64,000 nucleotides of DNA, from positions 310,001 through 374,000 of the forward strand of contig NZ_JAKIKP010000001.1 in NCBI RefSeq assembly GCF_023284065.1, in the 5' to 3' direction. The stretch's first letter is position 1, and the number at the start of each line of letters is the position of its first letter. A program made the translations under genes and the position numbers. Shown here one piece after another: positions 54,566 through 64,000 of the stretch. The stretch comes from Shewanella gaetbuli (GTDB lineage Bacteria; Pseudomonadota; Gammaproteobacteria; Enterobacterales; Shewanellaceae). The notes below the pieces were generated by a model, which did not search any database, was not told the DNA's origin, and worked only from the letters and a program-made list of their open reading frames with translations.

Positions 54566-55486
54566 ATGGATTTTAGCTGGTTAATTTCTCACCCAGAAGT
54601 ACTGTTGCTGGTATTAGCACCGGCATTTTTTATATGTATTGGGGTTGAATGGTTAGTGAGGCACCGCTTACCTGACTCGGCACAATATCGACCTGTTGAA
54701 GTAATGTGTAATTTTGCTTTAGCGGCAATGCACCAATTGGCTGATTTATTAACCGGGCTGTTAATTGCAAAGTTTTATTTAATGGTATTTGGTTGGCGTT
54801 TATTTGATATTGAAATGTCAGTGTTGATGTTTGTGGTGTTAATGATTGCCCAAGATTTTTGTTATTACTGGTTTCATCGCGCTAGCCATCGAGTACGTTG
54901 GATGTGGGCTGCCCATGTGGTGCACCATAGCTCTGAACATATGAACTTTACTACCGCATTCAGACAAAGTTTTATGTATCCATTGGCGGGAATGTGGCTA
55001 TTTTGGATACCGCTTATTGTGTTAGGTTTTGATCCTCAATGGGTAGTGTTTGTGGTGTTATTGAACTTAGGCTTACAATTTTTTGTCCATACGCAACTTA
55101 TCCATAAGTTAGGCTGGCTTGAGTGGGTATTTAATACGCCTTCGCACCATCGAGTTCACCATGGCCGAAATCCGCAATATATTGATAAAAACTATGCCGG
55201 TGTTTTGATTATTTGGGATAAATTATTTGCGACTTATGAGCCTGAAGTTGAAAAAGTTGACTACGGTATTACCAAGCCTGTGAATACCTTTAACCCTATC
55301 AAAGTGACCTTGAGTGAATGGCTAGATATGGTGAAAGAATTGGCTAACCCTAAACTGAGTTGGGCGCAAAAATGGCAGGTGATTTTTGCGCCGCCGCAAA
55401 CGCAGCCTATAACTGAGGAGTTACTTGATAAGGCAGCCGTTAAGGCTGCTGGGTCTAGTAACACAAACGGTAATGCTGAAAGTTAA
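54566..55486 (+). CDS. Fatty acid hydroxylase/sterol desaturase-family membrane enzyme
   Basis: The 306-residue protein has several membrane helices and the three histidine clusters of the di-iron superfamily: WFHRASH (near 110), HVVHHSSEH (near 127) and SHHRVHHG (near 195). It should oxidise a lipid alkyl or sterol-like chain; the substrate is unknown. AAAGGA lies 6 bases before the ATG. It follows the DUF2804 gene on the same strand and ends one base before the rlmG stop. Confidence 0.87.
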   Translation: MDFSWLISHPEVLLLVLAPAFFICIGVEWLVRHRLPDSAQYRPVEVMCNFALAAMHQLADLLTGLLIAKFYLMVFGWRLFDIEMSVLMFVVLMIAQDFCYYWFHRASHRVRWMWAAHVVHHSSEHMNFTTAFRQSFMYPLAGMWLFWIPLIVLGFDPQWVVFVVLLNLGLQFFVHTQLIHKLGWLEWVFNTPSHHRVHHGRNPQYIDKNYAGVLIIWDKLFATYEPEVEKVDYGITKPVNTFNPIKVTLSEWLDMVKELANPKLSWAQKWQVIFAPPQTQPITEELLDKAAVKAAGSSNTNGNAES

Positions 55487-56620
55487 TTACTGCTTAATAG
55501 CCTGTAAAATAACAAACTTTCCATTAGAGGCTACCGTGTGGCAATTTTTGAAAATGCGCTTTAATTTGACGTGATAAGCCAAATGTCTATTACCAACAAC
55601 ATGTAAAACGCCACCGCTAGATAATGCTTTATAAGCATCTAAAAACATTTGCCAAGCGATATGGTCAGTAATCGCTTCGCCTTGATGAAATGGTGGGTTG
55701 CACAGCACTAAATCGGGTTTAACATCAGTTAAATGAGTTAAACAGTCATCCCAATGAAATACCGCCTTATTGGTGAGATTGTTGTTGTTAAAATTCATTT
55801 CTGCTGAGGCCACAGCCATTTCTGAGTCGTCAACAAAGTGAATTTCAGCCTGCGGATAAAGCTGTGCGGCTCTTAACCCCAATACACCATTACCGCAACC
55901 TAAATCTATTATGCTGTGGTACTCGCCTTGAGGCATATTGTCTAGCATGATGCGCGCACCAATATCGAGTTTATTGGCGGCGAAAACATTGGTGTAGTTA
56001 CTGATTGTTAAACCTAACTCGTCAATGTTCCATGAAACTGGCGCAGGCATTTTGCGGGTATTGCCATCACTGACACAATGGATAACCCGCGTTTTTTTCC
56101 AGGTTAAGCTAGCTGAAGCTGGGCCTAAGTTCTGCTGGATAAATTGCAATAAAGCCTGATTAATCGACTTTGCTTTTGCGGCAATAAAGACATTTGTCCC
56201 TTGGGGTAATACCTGAGATAACCTTTGTAATTGATAACCAAAATAGCTTAAGTTTTTCGGCAGCTTCATTAAGACTAATTCAATGTTATCAGCTAGAGGG
56301 GCGCGGCTATTAACGGTTTGAATCTGTTCGCCACTGAGCTCATTAATGGCTAGATTTTGTTGTGCGCCTAATTGGCTGGTTTTAGCATCGGTTTCTACCA
56401 CCATAGGCCATTGAGGATCAAGGCGTGTTAATGCACATTGCAATGCACCAAAACTGTCATTAATAACCGCAGTGACAACAGGTTGTTGCTGGCTTTCCTT
56501 TAAGTGCTTAATTAAGTGTTCGTCACCGGCATCCCAAGCTTGTAGGTTAGATTCTTGCTTTTTAGGGTAACGATATAAATTAAGCTCAATGTTTTGGCAA
56601 GAAAATAGCGTGGGTGTCAT
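55487..56620 (-). CDS. rlmG: 23S rRNA guanine-N2-methyltransferase (G1835)
   Basis: From the ATG at 56618-56620 the protein has 377 residues. It has an N-terminal pseudo-methyltransferase domain and a C-terminal SAM domain with [13 protein letters not shown] (about 230) and the catalytic LCNPPFHQG (about 300). The length and NPPF match RlmG rather than the shorter RsmC, with which it is related. AGG lies 7 bases before the ATG; an in-frame TTG at 56647 is rejected. It is convergent with the hydroxylase gene. Confidence 0.88.
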   Translation of the reverse strand: MTPTLFSCQNIELNLYRYPKKQESNLQAWDAGDEHLIKHLKESQQQPVVTAVINDSFGALQCALTRLDPQWPMVVETDAKTSQLGAQQNLAINELSGEQIQTVNSRAPLADNIELVLMKLPKNLSYFGYQLQRLSQVLPQGTNVFIAAKAKSINQALLQFIQQNLGPASASLTWKKTRVIHCVSDGNTRKMPAPVSWNIDELGLTISNYTNVFAANKLDIGARIMLDNMPQGEYHSIIDLGCGNGVLGLRAAQLYPQAEIHFVDDSEMAVASAEMNFNNNNLTNKAVFHWDDCLTHLTDVKPDLVLCNPPFHQGEAITDHIAWQMFLDAYKALSSGGVLHVVGNRHLAYHVKLKRIFKNCHTVASNGKFVILQAIKQ

Positions 56621-56807
56621 GGTGGTACCTGAAATAAATAGCAACAAAGCCGATAATTATCGCAGTTAAGCTTAAAGATTGAAATGCTTTAAGGCTATAT
56701 CAGTATATTTACTTGAACGTAGATTGGGTAAAAAGGTTAATATGACACAGGTGGTCAATGACCATAATGATACATTTAGCGTAAACCGATAAACATAAAG
56801 GATTATT

Positions 56808-57218
56808 ATGAAAGGTGCAGGTGGAACAAGTGGCGGTATAGGGTCATTTTTTATTGGGTTAATCATGATGTGTGGTGGTTTTTATATGCTACTAAAAGCC
56901 ATAAAAGTCACCAGTTCATTTGGCTTTGGTTATAGCTTGTATCATGTTGGCGGCATGAATTTAACCAGCGGTATGATTATGATCCCGTTTATGTTCGGGG
57001 TCGGACTTATTTTTTATAACTCGAAAAACCTATTGGGTTGGTTGTTGACTATAGGATCTTTAGTGGGGTTGATTTTTGGGGTTATAAGCTCGATCAATTT
57101 CCGTTTTACCCATATGAGTGCCTTCGATCTTATTGTGATTTTGGTGCTCAGTGTGGGCGGCCTAGGTTTGTTTCTTCGTTCATTAAAAAATATTGAAAAG
57201 CGTTATCCCGATGCATAA
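56808..57218 (+). CDS. Small membrane protein of unknown function, coupled to an ABC exporter
   Basis: The 136-residue protein has a glycine-rich start (MKGAGGTSGGIGSFF) and four predicted helices (about 14-30, 50-68, 75-93 and 105-122). I do not recognise a family. AAAGGA lies 6 bases before the ATG. The last eight bases overlap the start of the ABC exporter gene, so they are translationally coupled and may act together. Confidence 0.7.
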   Translation: MKGAGGTSGGIGSFFIGLIMMCGGFYMLLKAIKVTSSFGFGYSLYHVGGMNLTSGMIMIPFMFGVGLIFYNSKNLLGWLLTIGSLVGLIFGVISSINFRFTHMSAFDLIVILVLSVGGLGLFLRSLKNIEKRYPDA

Positions 57219-58998
57219 AACTCTTACACCTGCTACTGCTATTAAACACAAAAACCAGCAAGTTTTACCTTGGATTTTTAGTTTTTTAAAACCGTATAAA
57301 CTCAAAGTTTTTGCTGCAATTGTATTTTTATTTATAGGTTCATTAGCTTGGCTGTCTCTTGGTCAAGGCGTAAAAATGATGGTTGATGAAGGTTTTATTG
57401 CGGATAACTCAGGCAGATTAAACGAGATTATTGCCTTTATTGTGGCCATCACCTTTGTTAGTGCTAGCGCAGTATTTTGTCGTTTTTATTTAATGACTTG
57501 GCTAGGTGAGCGGGTGAGTGCTGATATTCGTTTAACGGTTTTTTCTCACTTATTGAATTTATCTCCCGCTTTTTTTGCATCAGAGCGCCCCGGCGAGGTT
57601 ATTTCTCGGTTCACAGCGGATAGCACTTTATTACAAAGTGTTGTCGGCTCCAGTTTATCAATGGCGTTACGTTCCTGTGTCACGGTTTTAGGTGGCTTGG
57701 TGATGATGGGCTTCACCTCGTTTAAATTAACTGGCTTGGTATTACTTGCGGTGCCTTTGGTGCTGGGGCCAGCGGTGTTTTTTGGCAAAAAAGTGCGTGG
57801 TTTGTCCCGCCAAAGCCAAGATAGAGTGGGTGATTTAGGCGCTCATATTGACGAAACCTTACATGAAATTCATACGGTTCAAGCATATACCCATGAAGCT
57901 AAGGACAGGCAATCGTTTACCGCTTGCGTTGAAGCCGTTATGGATGCAGCCAAAGGAAGAATTTTTTACCGCGCTTTATTGATATCGAGTGTGATGTTAT
58001 TGAGTATTTGTGCCATTGCTTTTGTAACTTGGGTTGGGGCGCAAGATGTTATGCAGGGCAGTATTTCAGCGGGGGAGCTTTCGGCTTTTATGTTTTATGC
58101 GGTGATGGTTGCTGGTGCGGTGGCAACTATTAGCGAAGTATTTAGTGAAATTCAGCGAGCAGCAGGGGCAACAGAGCGTTTAATTGAATTAAGCCAAACC
58201 CCTGTAGATATTATTCAAGCCGAGCAGCCCGAAACCCTGACAACACCCACACAAGGACAAATTAATTTACGCGAGTTAGCGTTTGCATACCCCTCAGCAT
58301 CTGACACCAATGTTATTGAGCATTTGTCTATGGCTATTCAGCCCGGTGAGCGTGTTGCTTTAGTTGGGCCCAGTGGGGCGGGAAAAAGTACCTTATTTGA
58401 ATTGTTATTGCGTTTTTATCAACCAAAGTCTGGGCAGGTTATGTTGGATGGGGTTGATATTGCCAATTTGTCTTTACAGCAACTGCGACAACAATATGCA
58501 CTGGTACCACAAGAGTCGGTAATTTTTGCCGCAAGCGTGTTGGAGAATGTTCGCTATGGCAGGATTGATGCCACTGAAGAGCAAGTGAAACAAGCTTGTA
58601 TTGCCGCGAGAGCTGATGAATTTATAGCTGAGTTTACTGACGGTTACCATACCTACTTAGGTGAAAGAGGTGTGCGGTTATCTGGTGGTCAAAAACAACG
58701 TATTGCCATTGCTAGAGCGATATTAGCCGATAGGCCTATTTTATTATTAGATGAGGCAACCAGTGCTTTAGACGCGGTGAGTGAAGTGAAAGTAAAGCAG
58801 GCGTTAGAGACATTAATGCGGGGGCGCACGACCTTGATTATTGCTCATAGGTTAGCGACAGTGATTAATGCCGATCGTATTTTTGTTTTGGATAAAGGTC
58901 AGTTAATTGCTTCTGGAACCCATCAAGAATTAATGCAATCCAGTTCGTTATATCGCGAATTTGCCAGCTTACAACTCCTGACGGATGAATCTGTATAA
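57211..58998 (+). CDS. ABCB-type exporter (fused permease and ATPase)
   Basis: The 595-residue half-transporter has six membrane helices (about 30-310) and one ATPase domain: Walker A GPSGAGKST, Q-loop VPQESVIFAAS, signature LSGGQKQRIAIARA, Walker B LLLDEATSALDAVSE and the switch IAHRLAT. It resembles MsbA/ABCB lipid or drug exporters; the cargo is not known. I chose the ATG at 57211, within the last codons of the upstream gene, over a TTG at 57193. Its end is followed by a strong terminator. Confidence 0.92.
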   Translation: MHKTLTPATAIKHKNQQVLPWIFSFLKPYKLKVFAAIVFLFIGSLAWLSLGQGVKMMVDEGFIADNSGRLNEIIAFIVAITFVSASAVFCRFYLMTWLGERVSADIRLTVFSHLLNLSPAFFASERPGEVISRFTADSTLLQSVVGSSLSMALRSCVTVLGGLVMMGFTSFKLTGLVLLAVPLVLGPAVFFGKKVRGLSRQSQDRVGDLGAHIDETLHEIHTVQAYTHEAKDRQSFTACVEAVMDAAKGRIFYRALLISSVMLLSICAIAFVTWVGAQDVMQGSISAGELSAFMFYAVMVAGAVATISEVFSEIQRAAGATERLIELSQTPVDIIQAEQPETLTTPTQGQINLRELAFAYPSASDTNVIEHLSMAIQPGERVALVGPSGAGKSTLFELLLRFYQPKSGQVMLDGVDIANLSLQQLRQQYALVPQESVIFAASVLENVRYGRIDATEEQVKQACIAARADEFIAEFTDGYHTYLGERGVRLSGGQKQRIAIARAILADRPILLLDEATSALDAVSEVKVKQALETLMRGRTTLIIAHRLATVINADRIFVLDKGQLIASGTHQELMQSSSLYREFASLQLLTDESV

Positions 58999-59031
58999 TA
59001 GCGGAATATGAATAATAGCGGATTGCTAATA

Positions 59032-59069
59032 AAAATGGCTCAACACTTGGTTTAGTGTTGAGCCATTTT
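59032..59069. terminator. Bidirectional terminator between ABC exporter and fadD
   Basis: AAAATGGCTCAACACT and AGTGTTGAGCCATTTT form a 16-bp perfect stem (59032-59069) with a short loop. Confidence 0.93.
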
Positions 59070-59122
59070 ATTTAACTGTGTTTAGGCTGAAAGGTTAAAT
59101 AACCAGAACTCAGGATAAGAAG

Positions 59123-60721
59123 TTATTTACGCAGTTCTCGACGTAAAATTTTGCCCACTGTACTTTTAGGAAGTTGAGCTGTAAATTCAATGATGCGTGG
59201 CACTTTATAGGCTGTTAATTGGCTACGGCAGTGTTGTTCGATAGCTGCTTTGGCCGATTCTGCGTCCTGTTGAGGATCTTTTAATACAATCACCGCTTTT
59301 ACCGCTTCACCTGAGCGCTCATCTGCTACACCAACTACGGCACACTCTAGCACTAGCTCGTGATTGGCTAGTACATCTTCTACCTCATTGGGGTAAACGT
59401 TAAAACCCGAAACAATAATCATATCTTTTTTGCGGTCAACAATGGTGTGATAACCGTCTTCGGTAGCAACAGCAATATCACCCGTTTTAAAGAAGCCATC
59501 TTGGGTCATAACTTTGGCCGTTTCTTCTGGCTTATTCCAATAGCCACTCATCACCTGTGGGCCGCTTACGGCTAACTCGCCTACAACACCTGTTGCGACT
59601 TCATTGTCATCCATGTCGAGAATTTTTACTTGGGTGTCGAGTACTGGTTTTCCTATGGTACCTAGACGTTGATGTCCTGGGGCGTTTAGGCTCACAACGG
59701 GCGAGGTTTCTGATAAACCATAACCTTCAGAAATCATACAGCCAGTGGTTTGTTGCCATATGTTTGCTGCGGCGCTGGTTAATGCCGTACCGCCTGAAAT
59801 AGTGATGGTCATTTTACTGAAATCTAGCGCTTTAAATTCTGGCTGGTGGCACAAGCCGATAAACAAAGTATTTAGCCCAGCAAAACCGGTAAATGGATAA
59901 GATTTCATAGTGTTAATTAACCCTGCAATGTCTCGAGGGTTAGGAATAAGCACTGAGCAGCCACCTGATTCAAAATACAGCACTAAATTCACCATAAACG
60001 CATAGATATGATAAATAGGTAAGGGCGCGACAAATATGTCTTTTCCTTCGGTCATAGTGCTGGCTATACGTGACTTTAACTGCCCAGAATTTGCCAGCAA
60101 GTTACGGTGAGTTAGCATCGCGCCTTTTGATAGCCCTGTGGTTCCGCCAGTATATTGCAGTGCAATTAAATCTGTTTGTTGCGGTTCTATACGATGAAAT
60201 GGTTGTTGCTTACCCGATGCGATAGCTTGATTAAAGGTTACTTTGTCAAAGGGAGTGTCAGGTTGCTCTTGTGGTGAGATTAAGTCCAGTGCATGAGTTG
60301 AAATGACATATTTAATACTGGTGGCATTAACCACCTCTGTTAGTGTGGGCAGTAAATCTGATAACACTACTAACGCTTTGGCCCCTGAGTCATTAAATTG
60401 ATGAATCAACTCACGCTGGGTATAAAGTGGGTTAGTGTTTACTATCACAAAACCCGCTCTTATAGCACCATAAGCCGCAATCACAAACTGGGTAATGTTC
60501 GGTAATTGAATTGCGATTCTGTCACCGGGTTGTAAATCGGTGCAGTTTTGTAGGTAAGCCGCAAAGTTTTCAGATAAAACCGCAATTTCTGCAAAGCTGG
60601 TGTTGTGCCCCAAGCAAGCATAAGCCGTATTATCGGCATACTTTTCACAACTTTTTTCAATTAAATCAACGATTGATGAATAGCAATTTAAGTCTAAGGT
60701 TGAGTTAGCGTCATAGGCCAT
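59123..60721 (-). CDS. fadD: Long-chain fatty acid-CoA ligase
   Basis: The 532-residue AMP-forming ligase has the P-loop-like TGGTTGLSKGAMLTH (about 190-204), SEGYGLSETSP, the DGFFKTGDIA hinge region and DRKKDMIIVSGFNVYPNEVE. The catalytic Lys is near the end (PKSTVGKILRREL). It activates free fatty acids for beta-oxidation or lipid synthesis. GGGG lies 6 bases before the ATG. Other ligases with the same layout exist, so the symbol is by resemblance; the possible PsrA box upstream supports it. Confidence 0.88.
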   Translation of the reverse strand: MAYDANSTLDLNCYSSIVDLIEKSCEKYADNTAYACLGHNTSFAEIAVLSENFAAYLQNCTDLQPGDRIAIQLPNITQFVIAAYGAIRAGFVIVNTNPLYTQRELIHQFNDSGAKALVVLSDLLPTLTEVVNATSIKYVISTHALDLISPQEQPDTPFDKVTFNQAIASGKQQPFHRIEPQQTDLIALQYTGGTTGLSKGAMLTHRNLLANSGQLKSRIASTMTEGKDIFVAPLPIYHIYAFMVNLVLYFESGGCSVLIPNPRDIAGLINTMKSYPFTGFAGLNTLFIGLCHQPEFKALDFSKMTITISGGTALTSAAANIWQQTTGCMISEGYGLSETSPVVSLNAPGHQRLGTIGKPVLDTQVKILDMDDNEVATGVVGELAVSGPQVMSGYWNKPEETAKVMTQDGFFKTGDIAVATEDGYHTIVDRKKDMIIVSGFNVYPNEVEDVLANHELVLECAVVGVADERSGEAVKAVIVLKDPQQDAESAKAAIEQHCRSQLTAYKVPRIIEFTAQLPKSTVGKILRRELRK

Positions 60722-60774
60722 TTAGAACCCCTTTTTTATAAGAATTTAGTGGGTGAAGTGTAGAGTGTTCAAAC

Positions 60775-60791
60775 TCAAACGACTGTTTAGA
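60775..60791. promoter_or_regulatory. Candidate PsrA operator upstream of fadD
   Basis: CTCAAAC-GACT-GTTTAG fits the CAAAC-N4-GTTTG consensus of the fatty-acid regulator PsrA with one or two mismatches. It lies about 55-70 bases before the fadD start. PsrA controls beta-oxidation genes in Pseudomonas and Shewanella. It is a single site and unconfirmed. Confidence 0.35.
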
Positions 60792-61170
60792 TTAGTGTGA
60801 ATTCACGCTATAGGTCAATGAAAACTGCTAAAGATTTAGTCAGATTTTTTACCATTAACTGAATGAAAAGTTTGGAGTTAAGTTATTGGCTGGTAAATAG
60901 TTGTTTTATCTTTATTTAAATTGATTAATTATTTTTAAAAAATCGAAAAACTTCGTAACCCATTGTTTTATAATGGGGGTTGAGTAATTATTCTAAATTT
61001 GGCTCATTAATTGTATTAGGGAAACGTAATAAATAGTGGTGTTTATGTAACTTTTGTTATAAGAATGTAAATGAGTGACATTGTTCATTTAGGGAGAGAC
61101 CGTTTTTTGTAGGAATAAACACAGAAAACGATCATCAAGCAATACAATAATAATGAAAGAGAACAACACA
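60792..61170. promoter_or_regulatory. Upstream region of the TonB-dependent receptor, with a 7-bp dyad
   Basis: This AT-rich region between the divergent fadD and receptor genes has no ORF. TAAATGA (61068-61074) and TCATTTA (61085-61091), 10 bases apart, form a possible operator. I found no Fur-box-like GATAAT/ATTATC pattern. Confidence 0.3.
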
Positions 61171-63738
61171 ATGACTAACAAATATAAAAGCAAAGTAGGC
61201 TTAAGTTCATTAAGCTTAGCTGTCTCTATTGCGCTATCGGGAACAGCAATGATCCCCCAAGCTTTTGCAGCAGATGAAACGGATGCTGGTGCAGATAAAA
61301 TTGAAAAAATTGCTGTGGTGGGTTCTCGAGCTGCACCGCGCTCAGTAGGTGAGTCACCAGTACCTATTGATATTATTAGTAGTGATGATTTGAAGAAAAA
61401 TGGTTCTACTGACATGATTGATATGTTAGTTACCTCTGTGCCTTCTTTTAACTCCCGAGCTCAGCCAATTAGTGATGCTGCAACACTTATTCGTCCAGTA
61501 AACCTTCGCGGTTTACCTTCTGACAGTACCCTTATTCTGGTTAACGGCAAAAGAAGACATCGCGCTTCGGTTATTGCTTTCCAAGGTGGTGGCATTAACG
61601 ATGGTGCTCAAGGCCCCGATATTTCAGTGATTCCCAGTGCAGCATTAAAACAAGTTGAAGTATTACGTGACGGCGCTGCGGCTCAATATGGTTCAGACGC
61701 CATTGCAGGTGTGATGAATTTTGTATTAAACGACAGTGCAAGTGGCGGGTCAATTTCAGCGACTCAAGGGCAATATTACGAAGGTGACGGCACTTCAACT
61801 ACAATCGATGCCAATATTGGTTTGCCACTAACTGATGATGGTTTTATTAATTTAACCGGCCAATATAAAACGGCAGATGCCACAAGTCGAAGCGTACAAC
61901 GTCCTGATGCAGCGGGTATTGCCGCAGCTGGCAACACTTATATTGAAGACCCTGCACAAGTATGGGGTAATCCAGAAATTAATGATGATTACACCATTTT
62001 TGCAAATTTAGGTTACGACATTAACGACAACCACCGTATTTATGCCTTTGGTAATGTGTCTTCTCGTGAGGCCGTAGGTGGGTTTTATTATCGTAACCCT
62101 CATAATCGTGGCAACGTTTATTCGTTAGATGAGGGGCAGACATTATTAGTGGGTGATGTTGGTTTAGCAACGAATGGCGTGGCAACTTGTTCATGGGTGG
62201 GCAACGTTGCCGCTAATGTACCTAACGTTTTAGATACCGCCGATTACCAAGCAATGGTGGCTGATGATAATTGTTTCTCAATGAACCAAATTCGCCCAGG
62301 TGGATATACGCCACAATTTGCCGGTACAGTTGAAGATATGTCGTTCTTTGCCGGTATCAAAGGTCAGTTTGCTGAATGGGATTATGATGCCAGTGCAGGA
62401 ACAGGGGCGAACAAATCTACCTTTAGCTTACGTAACTCATTAAACCCTTCTTTAGGTTTAGACACCCCAACAGACTTTGATACCGGTGCTTATGAGCAAG
62501 TTGAAACCACAGTAAACTTAGACTTCTCACGTTTATTTGATATTGCCAACGGACTTAATTTTGCCACTGGATTTGAATGGCGAGAAGAGTCTTTTGAAAT
62601 TACTCAAGGTGAAGAATCATCATGGATAGCTGGGCCATATGCCGCGCAAGGTTTTAATATTGGCTCGCACGGTTTTAAAGGTTTTGGCCCTGAATCTGCC
62701 GGTAAAAATGACCGTAGTAATATTGGTATTTATGCCGATGTAGAAGCCTATTTAGGTGACCGCTGGTTATTAGGCGGTGCGTTACGCTACGAAGATTTCT
62801 CTACCTTTGGTGACACCCTTAACTACAAGCTAACAGCACAATATTCTGCAACTGATGACTTGTCATTCCGTGCATCACACAGTACTGGGTTCCGTGCGCC
62901 TACCGTGGGTCAGGAAAACGTGGTTAATACTCAAACATCAATTGTAAATGGCGACCTTATTCAAACCTTTATTGCGCCACCCACAGATCCACTGGCAGCA
63001 TATTATGGTGGTGAAGTGTTAAAACCTGAAGAGTCAATTAGTTATGCTTTAGGTGCAGTATATGAATATGGTGATTTCTTCTTAACAGTTGATTACTACA
63101 ATATTGAAGTAACTGGCCGCATTGCTCAATCAAGTCAAATTGAAGTGAAAGCAGAAGATTACGATGACTTACGTGCTGCAGGTGTTGAGTTTCCTGAGTT
63201 AATTTCAGCGGTCACTTATTATACCAATGACTTTGATACCACCACCCAAGGGGTTGATATTGTAGGCTCTTACGATACGGAGCTACTAGCAGGCGATACT
63301 AACTTCAGCCTTGCTTACGGTTGGACAGATACCAATGTTGATAAGTTTGACGAAGAAACGACTGACTTAGGTAAAGTACGTCGATTAGAAGATGGCATTC
63401 CAGCGCACCGAGCGACATTAACTTGGGCGCAAAGCTGGGATGATTTCAACATGAACCTGCGCGCAAATTACTTTGGCGAGTATTATGCCACTCATGCTGA
63501 TGATACTTCTGACTGGGGTTCTGAAATGGCAAGTTCTGCCGTTACCGTTGACTTAGAGTTAAGTTATACCGTAATGGAAAGTTTAACCTTTGCTATCGGT
63601 GCCAATAACTTGTTCGATCAAGAAGCACAAAAACTGAAAGATGGAACCTTAGGAGAGTTAGGTGCGGTTTATTATGAAAGTGGCCCGTTTGATTATAACG
63701 GCGGCTATTACTACGGTAAGATTAATTACCGCTTTTAA
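61171..63738 (+). CDS. TonB-dependent outer-membrane receptor
   Basis: From the ATG at 61171 the protein has 855 residues. A signal peptide (1-35, AFA) leads to the TonB box-like IEKIAVVGSRAAPRSVGESPVPIDIIS, a plug domain with LRGLPSDSTLILVNGKRRHR and VLRDGAAAQYGSDAIAGVMNFVL, and a beta-barrel ending in the aromatic INYRF. GAGA 8 bases before this ATG favours it over the ATG at 61153. It has no fused sensor domain. The substrate is unknown; no siderophore or B12 marker is adjacent, so carbohydrate or other uptake is possible. Confidence 0.92.
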   Translation: MTNKYKSKVGLSSLSLAVSIALSGTAMIPQAFAADETDAGADKIEKIAVVGSRAAPRSVGESPVPIDIISSDDLKKNGSTDMIDMLVTSVPSFNSRAQPISDAATLIRPVNLRGLPSDSTLILVNGKRRHRASVIAFQGGGINDGAQGPDISVIPSAALKQVEVLRDGAAAQYGSDAIAGVMNFVLNDSASGGSISATQGQYYEGDGTSTTIDANIGLPLTDDGFINLTGQYKTADATSRSVQRPDAAGIAAAGNTYIEDPAQVWGNPEINDDYTIFANLGYDINDNHRIYAFGNVSSREAVGGFYYRNPHNRGNVYSLDEGQTLLVGDVGLATNGVATCSWVGNVAANVPNVLDTADYQAMVADDNCFSMNQIRPGGYTPQFAGTVEDMSFFAGIKGQFAEWDYDASAGTGANKSTFSLRNSLNPSLGLDTPTDFDTGAYEQVETTVNLDFSRLFDIANGLNFATGFEWREESFEITQGEESSWIAGPYAAQGFNIGSHGFKGFGPESAGKNDRSNIGIYADVEAYLGDRWLLGGALRYEDFSTFGDTLNYKLTAQYSATDDLSFRASHSTGFRAPTVGQENVVNTQTSIVNGDLIQTFIAPPTDPLAAYYGGEVLKPEESISYALGAVYEYGDFFLTVDYYNIEVTGRIAQSSQIEVKAEDYDDLRAAGVEFPELISAVTYYTNDFDTTTQGVDIVGSYDTELLAGDTNFSLAYGWTDTNVDKFDEETTDLGKVRRLEDGIPAHRATLTWAQSWDDFNMNLRANYFGEYYATHADDTSDWGSEMASSAVTVDLELSYTVMESLTFAIGANNLFDQEAQKLKDGTLGELGAVYYESGPFDYNGGYYYGKINYRF

Positions 63739-63767
63739 TTAATAACGTGCATTAATAAAAGTGTGAT

Positions 63768-63798
63768 AAAAAATGAGCCAATTTGGCTCATTTTTTTT
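63768..63798. terminator. Bidirectional terminator after the TonB-dependent receptor
   Basis: AAAAAATGAGCCA (63768-63780) pairs with TGGCTCATTTTTT (63784-63796) with a T-run following. Confidence 0.93.
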
Positions 63799-63813
63799 GT
63801 ACGAATTTAAAAG

Positions 63814-64000
63814 CTAATCTGCCACAGCAACCGCGGCTAATGTTTGATATACATGCTCTATGCTAAGTTGTTTTGGCAATACAAGCCCTTGTGGATGTGT
63901 GGGGCCGTATATCTTGTTATAAGGCGTACCATGGCCTTGTTCTGACCTTAAATAACCCTCTACCACAGGGTTAGGTTCAGTTAAGTCTCCGCGCATTAAA
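63814..64000 (-). CDS. 3' end of a DsbD/ScsB-like thiol:disulfide interchange protein (partial)
   Basis: The minus-strand frame is open from the right edge to the TAG at 63814. The visible 61 residues (LMRGDLTEPNPVVEGYLRSE, then HGTPYNKIYGP and PQGLVLPKQLSIEHVYQTL) fit the C-terminal thioredoxin-like domain of DsbD/ScsB proteins, where GDLT and the GxPxxxxY region are conserved. The Met at 63996 is most likely internal. The CxxC and membrane parts would be outside the window, so this is a moderate call. Confidence 0.5.
   Translation of the reverse strand, partial: LMRGDLTEPNPVVEGYLRSEQGHGTPYNKIYGPTHPQGLVLPKQLSIEHVYQTLAAVAVAD

Noticed and set aside
60892..61152. Fur box upstream of the TonB-dependent receptor
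   Set aside because: No match to the GATAAT/ATTATC hexamer arrangement was seen; iron control is not supported.

Overview
The window reads as an ordinary stretch of a marine gammaproteobacterial chromosome, most likely Shewanella. The grounds are the lolB-ispE-prs / hemA-prfA-prmC-sirB2-sirB1-kdsA block, a TorF-type porin, many one-domain Shewanella-style genes, an AT-rich base composition, and a chromosomal subclass B1 metallo-beta-lactamase of the kind known from the cold-water species S. frigidimarina and S. livingstonensis. The genus call is inference from gene content and protein resemblance; no search was run. I saw no rRNA, tRNA, insertion sequence, prophage or CRISPR array.

Layout. 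1-5.2 kb: the 5' part of a secreted subtilisin-like protease, a divergent LysR regulator, then a three-gene ATGA-overlapped operon (ECF sigma factor, non-zinc anti-sigma factor, periplasmic beta-repeat DUF4097 protein). 5.3-16.2 kb: a chemoreceptor, rpiA, an AAA/STAND-like NTPase with an altered Walker A translationally linked to an MscS channel, PBP7, a di-heme peroxidase, small proteins (HopJ family, TM2 domain, FKBP, DUF1294), YceI lipoprotein and a TorF porin. 16.4-21.1 kb: a divergent catabolic cluster (omega-aminotransferase and MmsA against a PuuC-type aldehyde dehydrogenase) that fits conversion of aminoaldehydes through beta-alanine and malonate semialdehyde to acetyl-CoA. 21.2-29.2 kb: VanZ, sulfurtransferase, VOC protein, B1 beta-lactamase, ABC1 kinase, BtuF and small proteins, then two intergenic regions with repeats and secondary structure. 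29.2-37.2 kb: glnD, an rRNA pseudouridine synthase, POT and NSS transporters, a SEC-C protein and an Lrp regulator. 37.3-47 kb: the conserved prs/ispE/lolB and hemA/prfA/prmC/sirB/kdsA block with a DUF819 membrane protein inserted. 47-64 kb: EamA permease, panE, VanZ, yajQ, ampG/ppi/yajG cluster, DUF2804, sterol-desaturase family enzyme, rlmG, an ABC exporter with a small membrane partner, fadD, a TonB-dependent receptor, and the 3' end of a DsbD/ScsB-like gene.

Most transcription units end in clear hairpins, many bidirectional between convergent genes. Non-coding structure of interest: two copies of an approximately 162-bp imperfect palindromic (MITE-like) element, a 20-bp palindrome made of just its joined ends, and a heavily structured gene-free region at 28.9-29.2 kb. 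The best candidates for an under-described system are the NTPase-MscS pair and the ECF/anti-sigma/DUF4097 operon; neither is proven novel from sequence alone.
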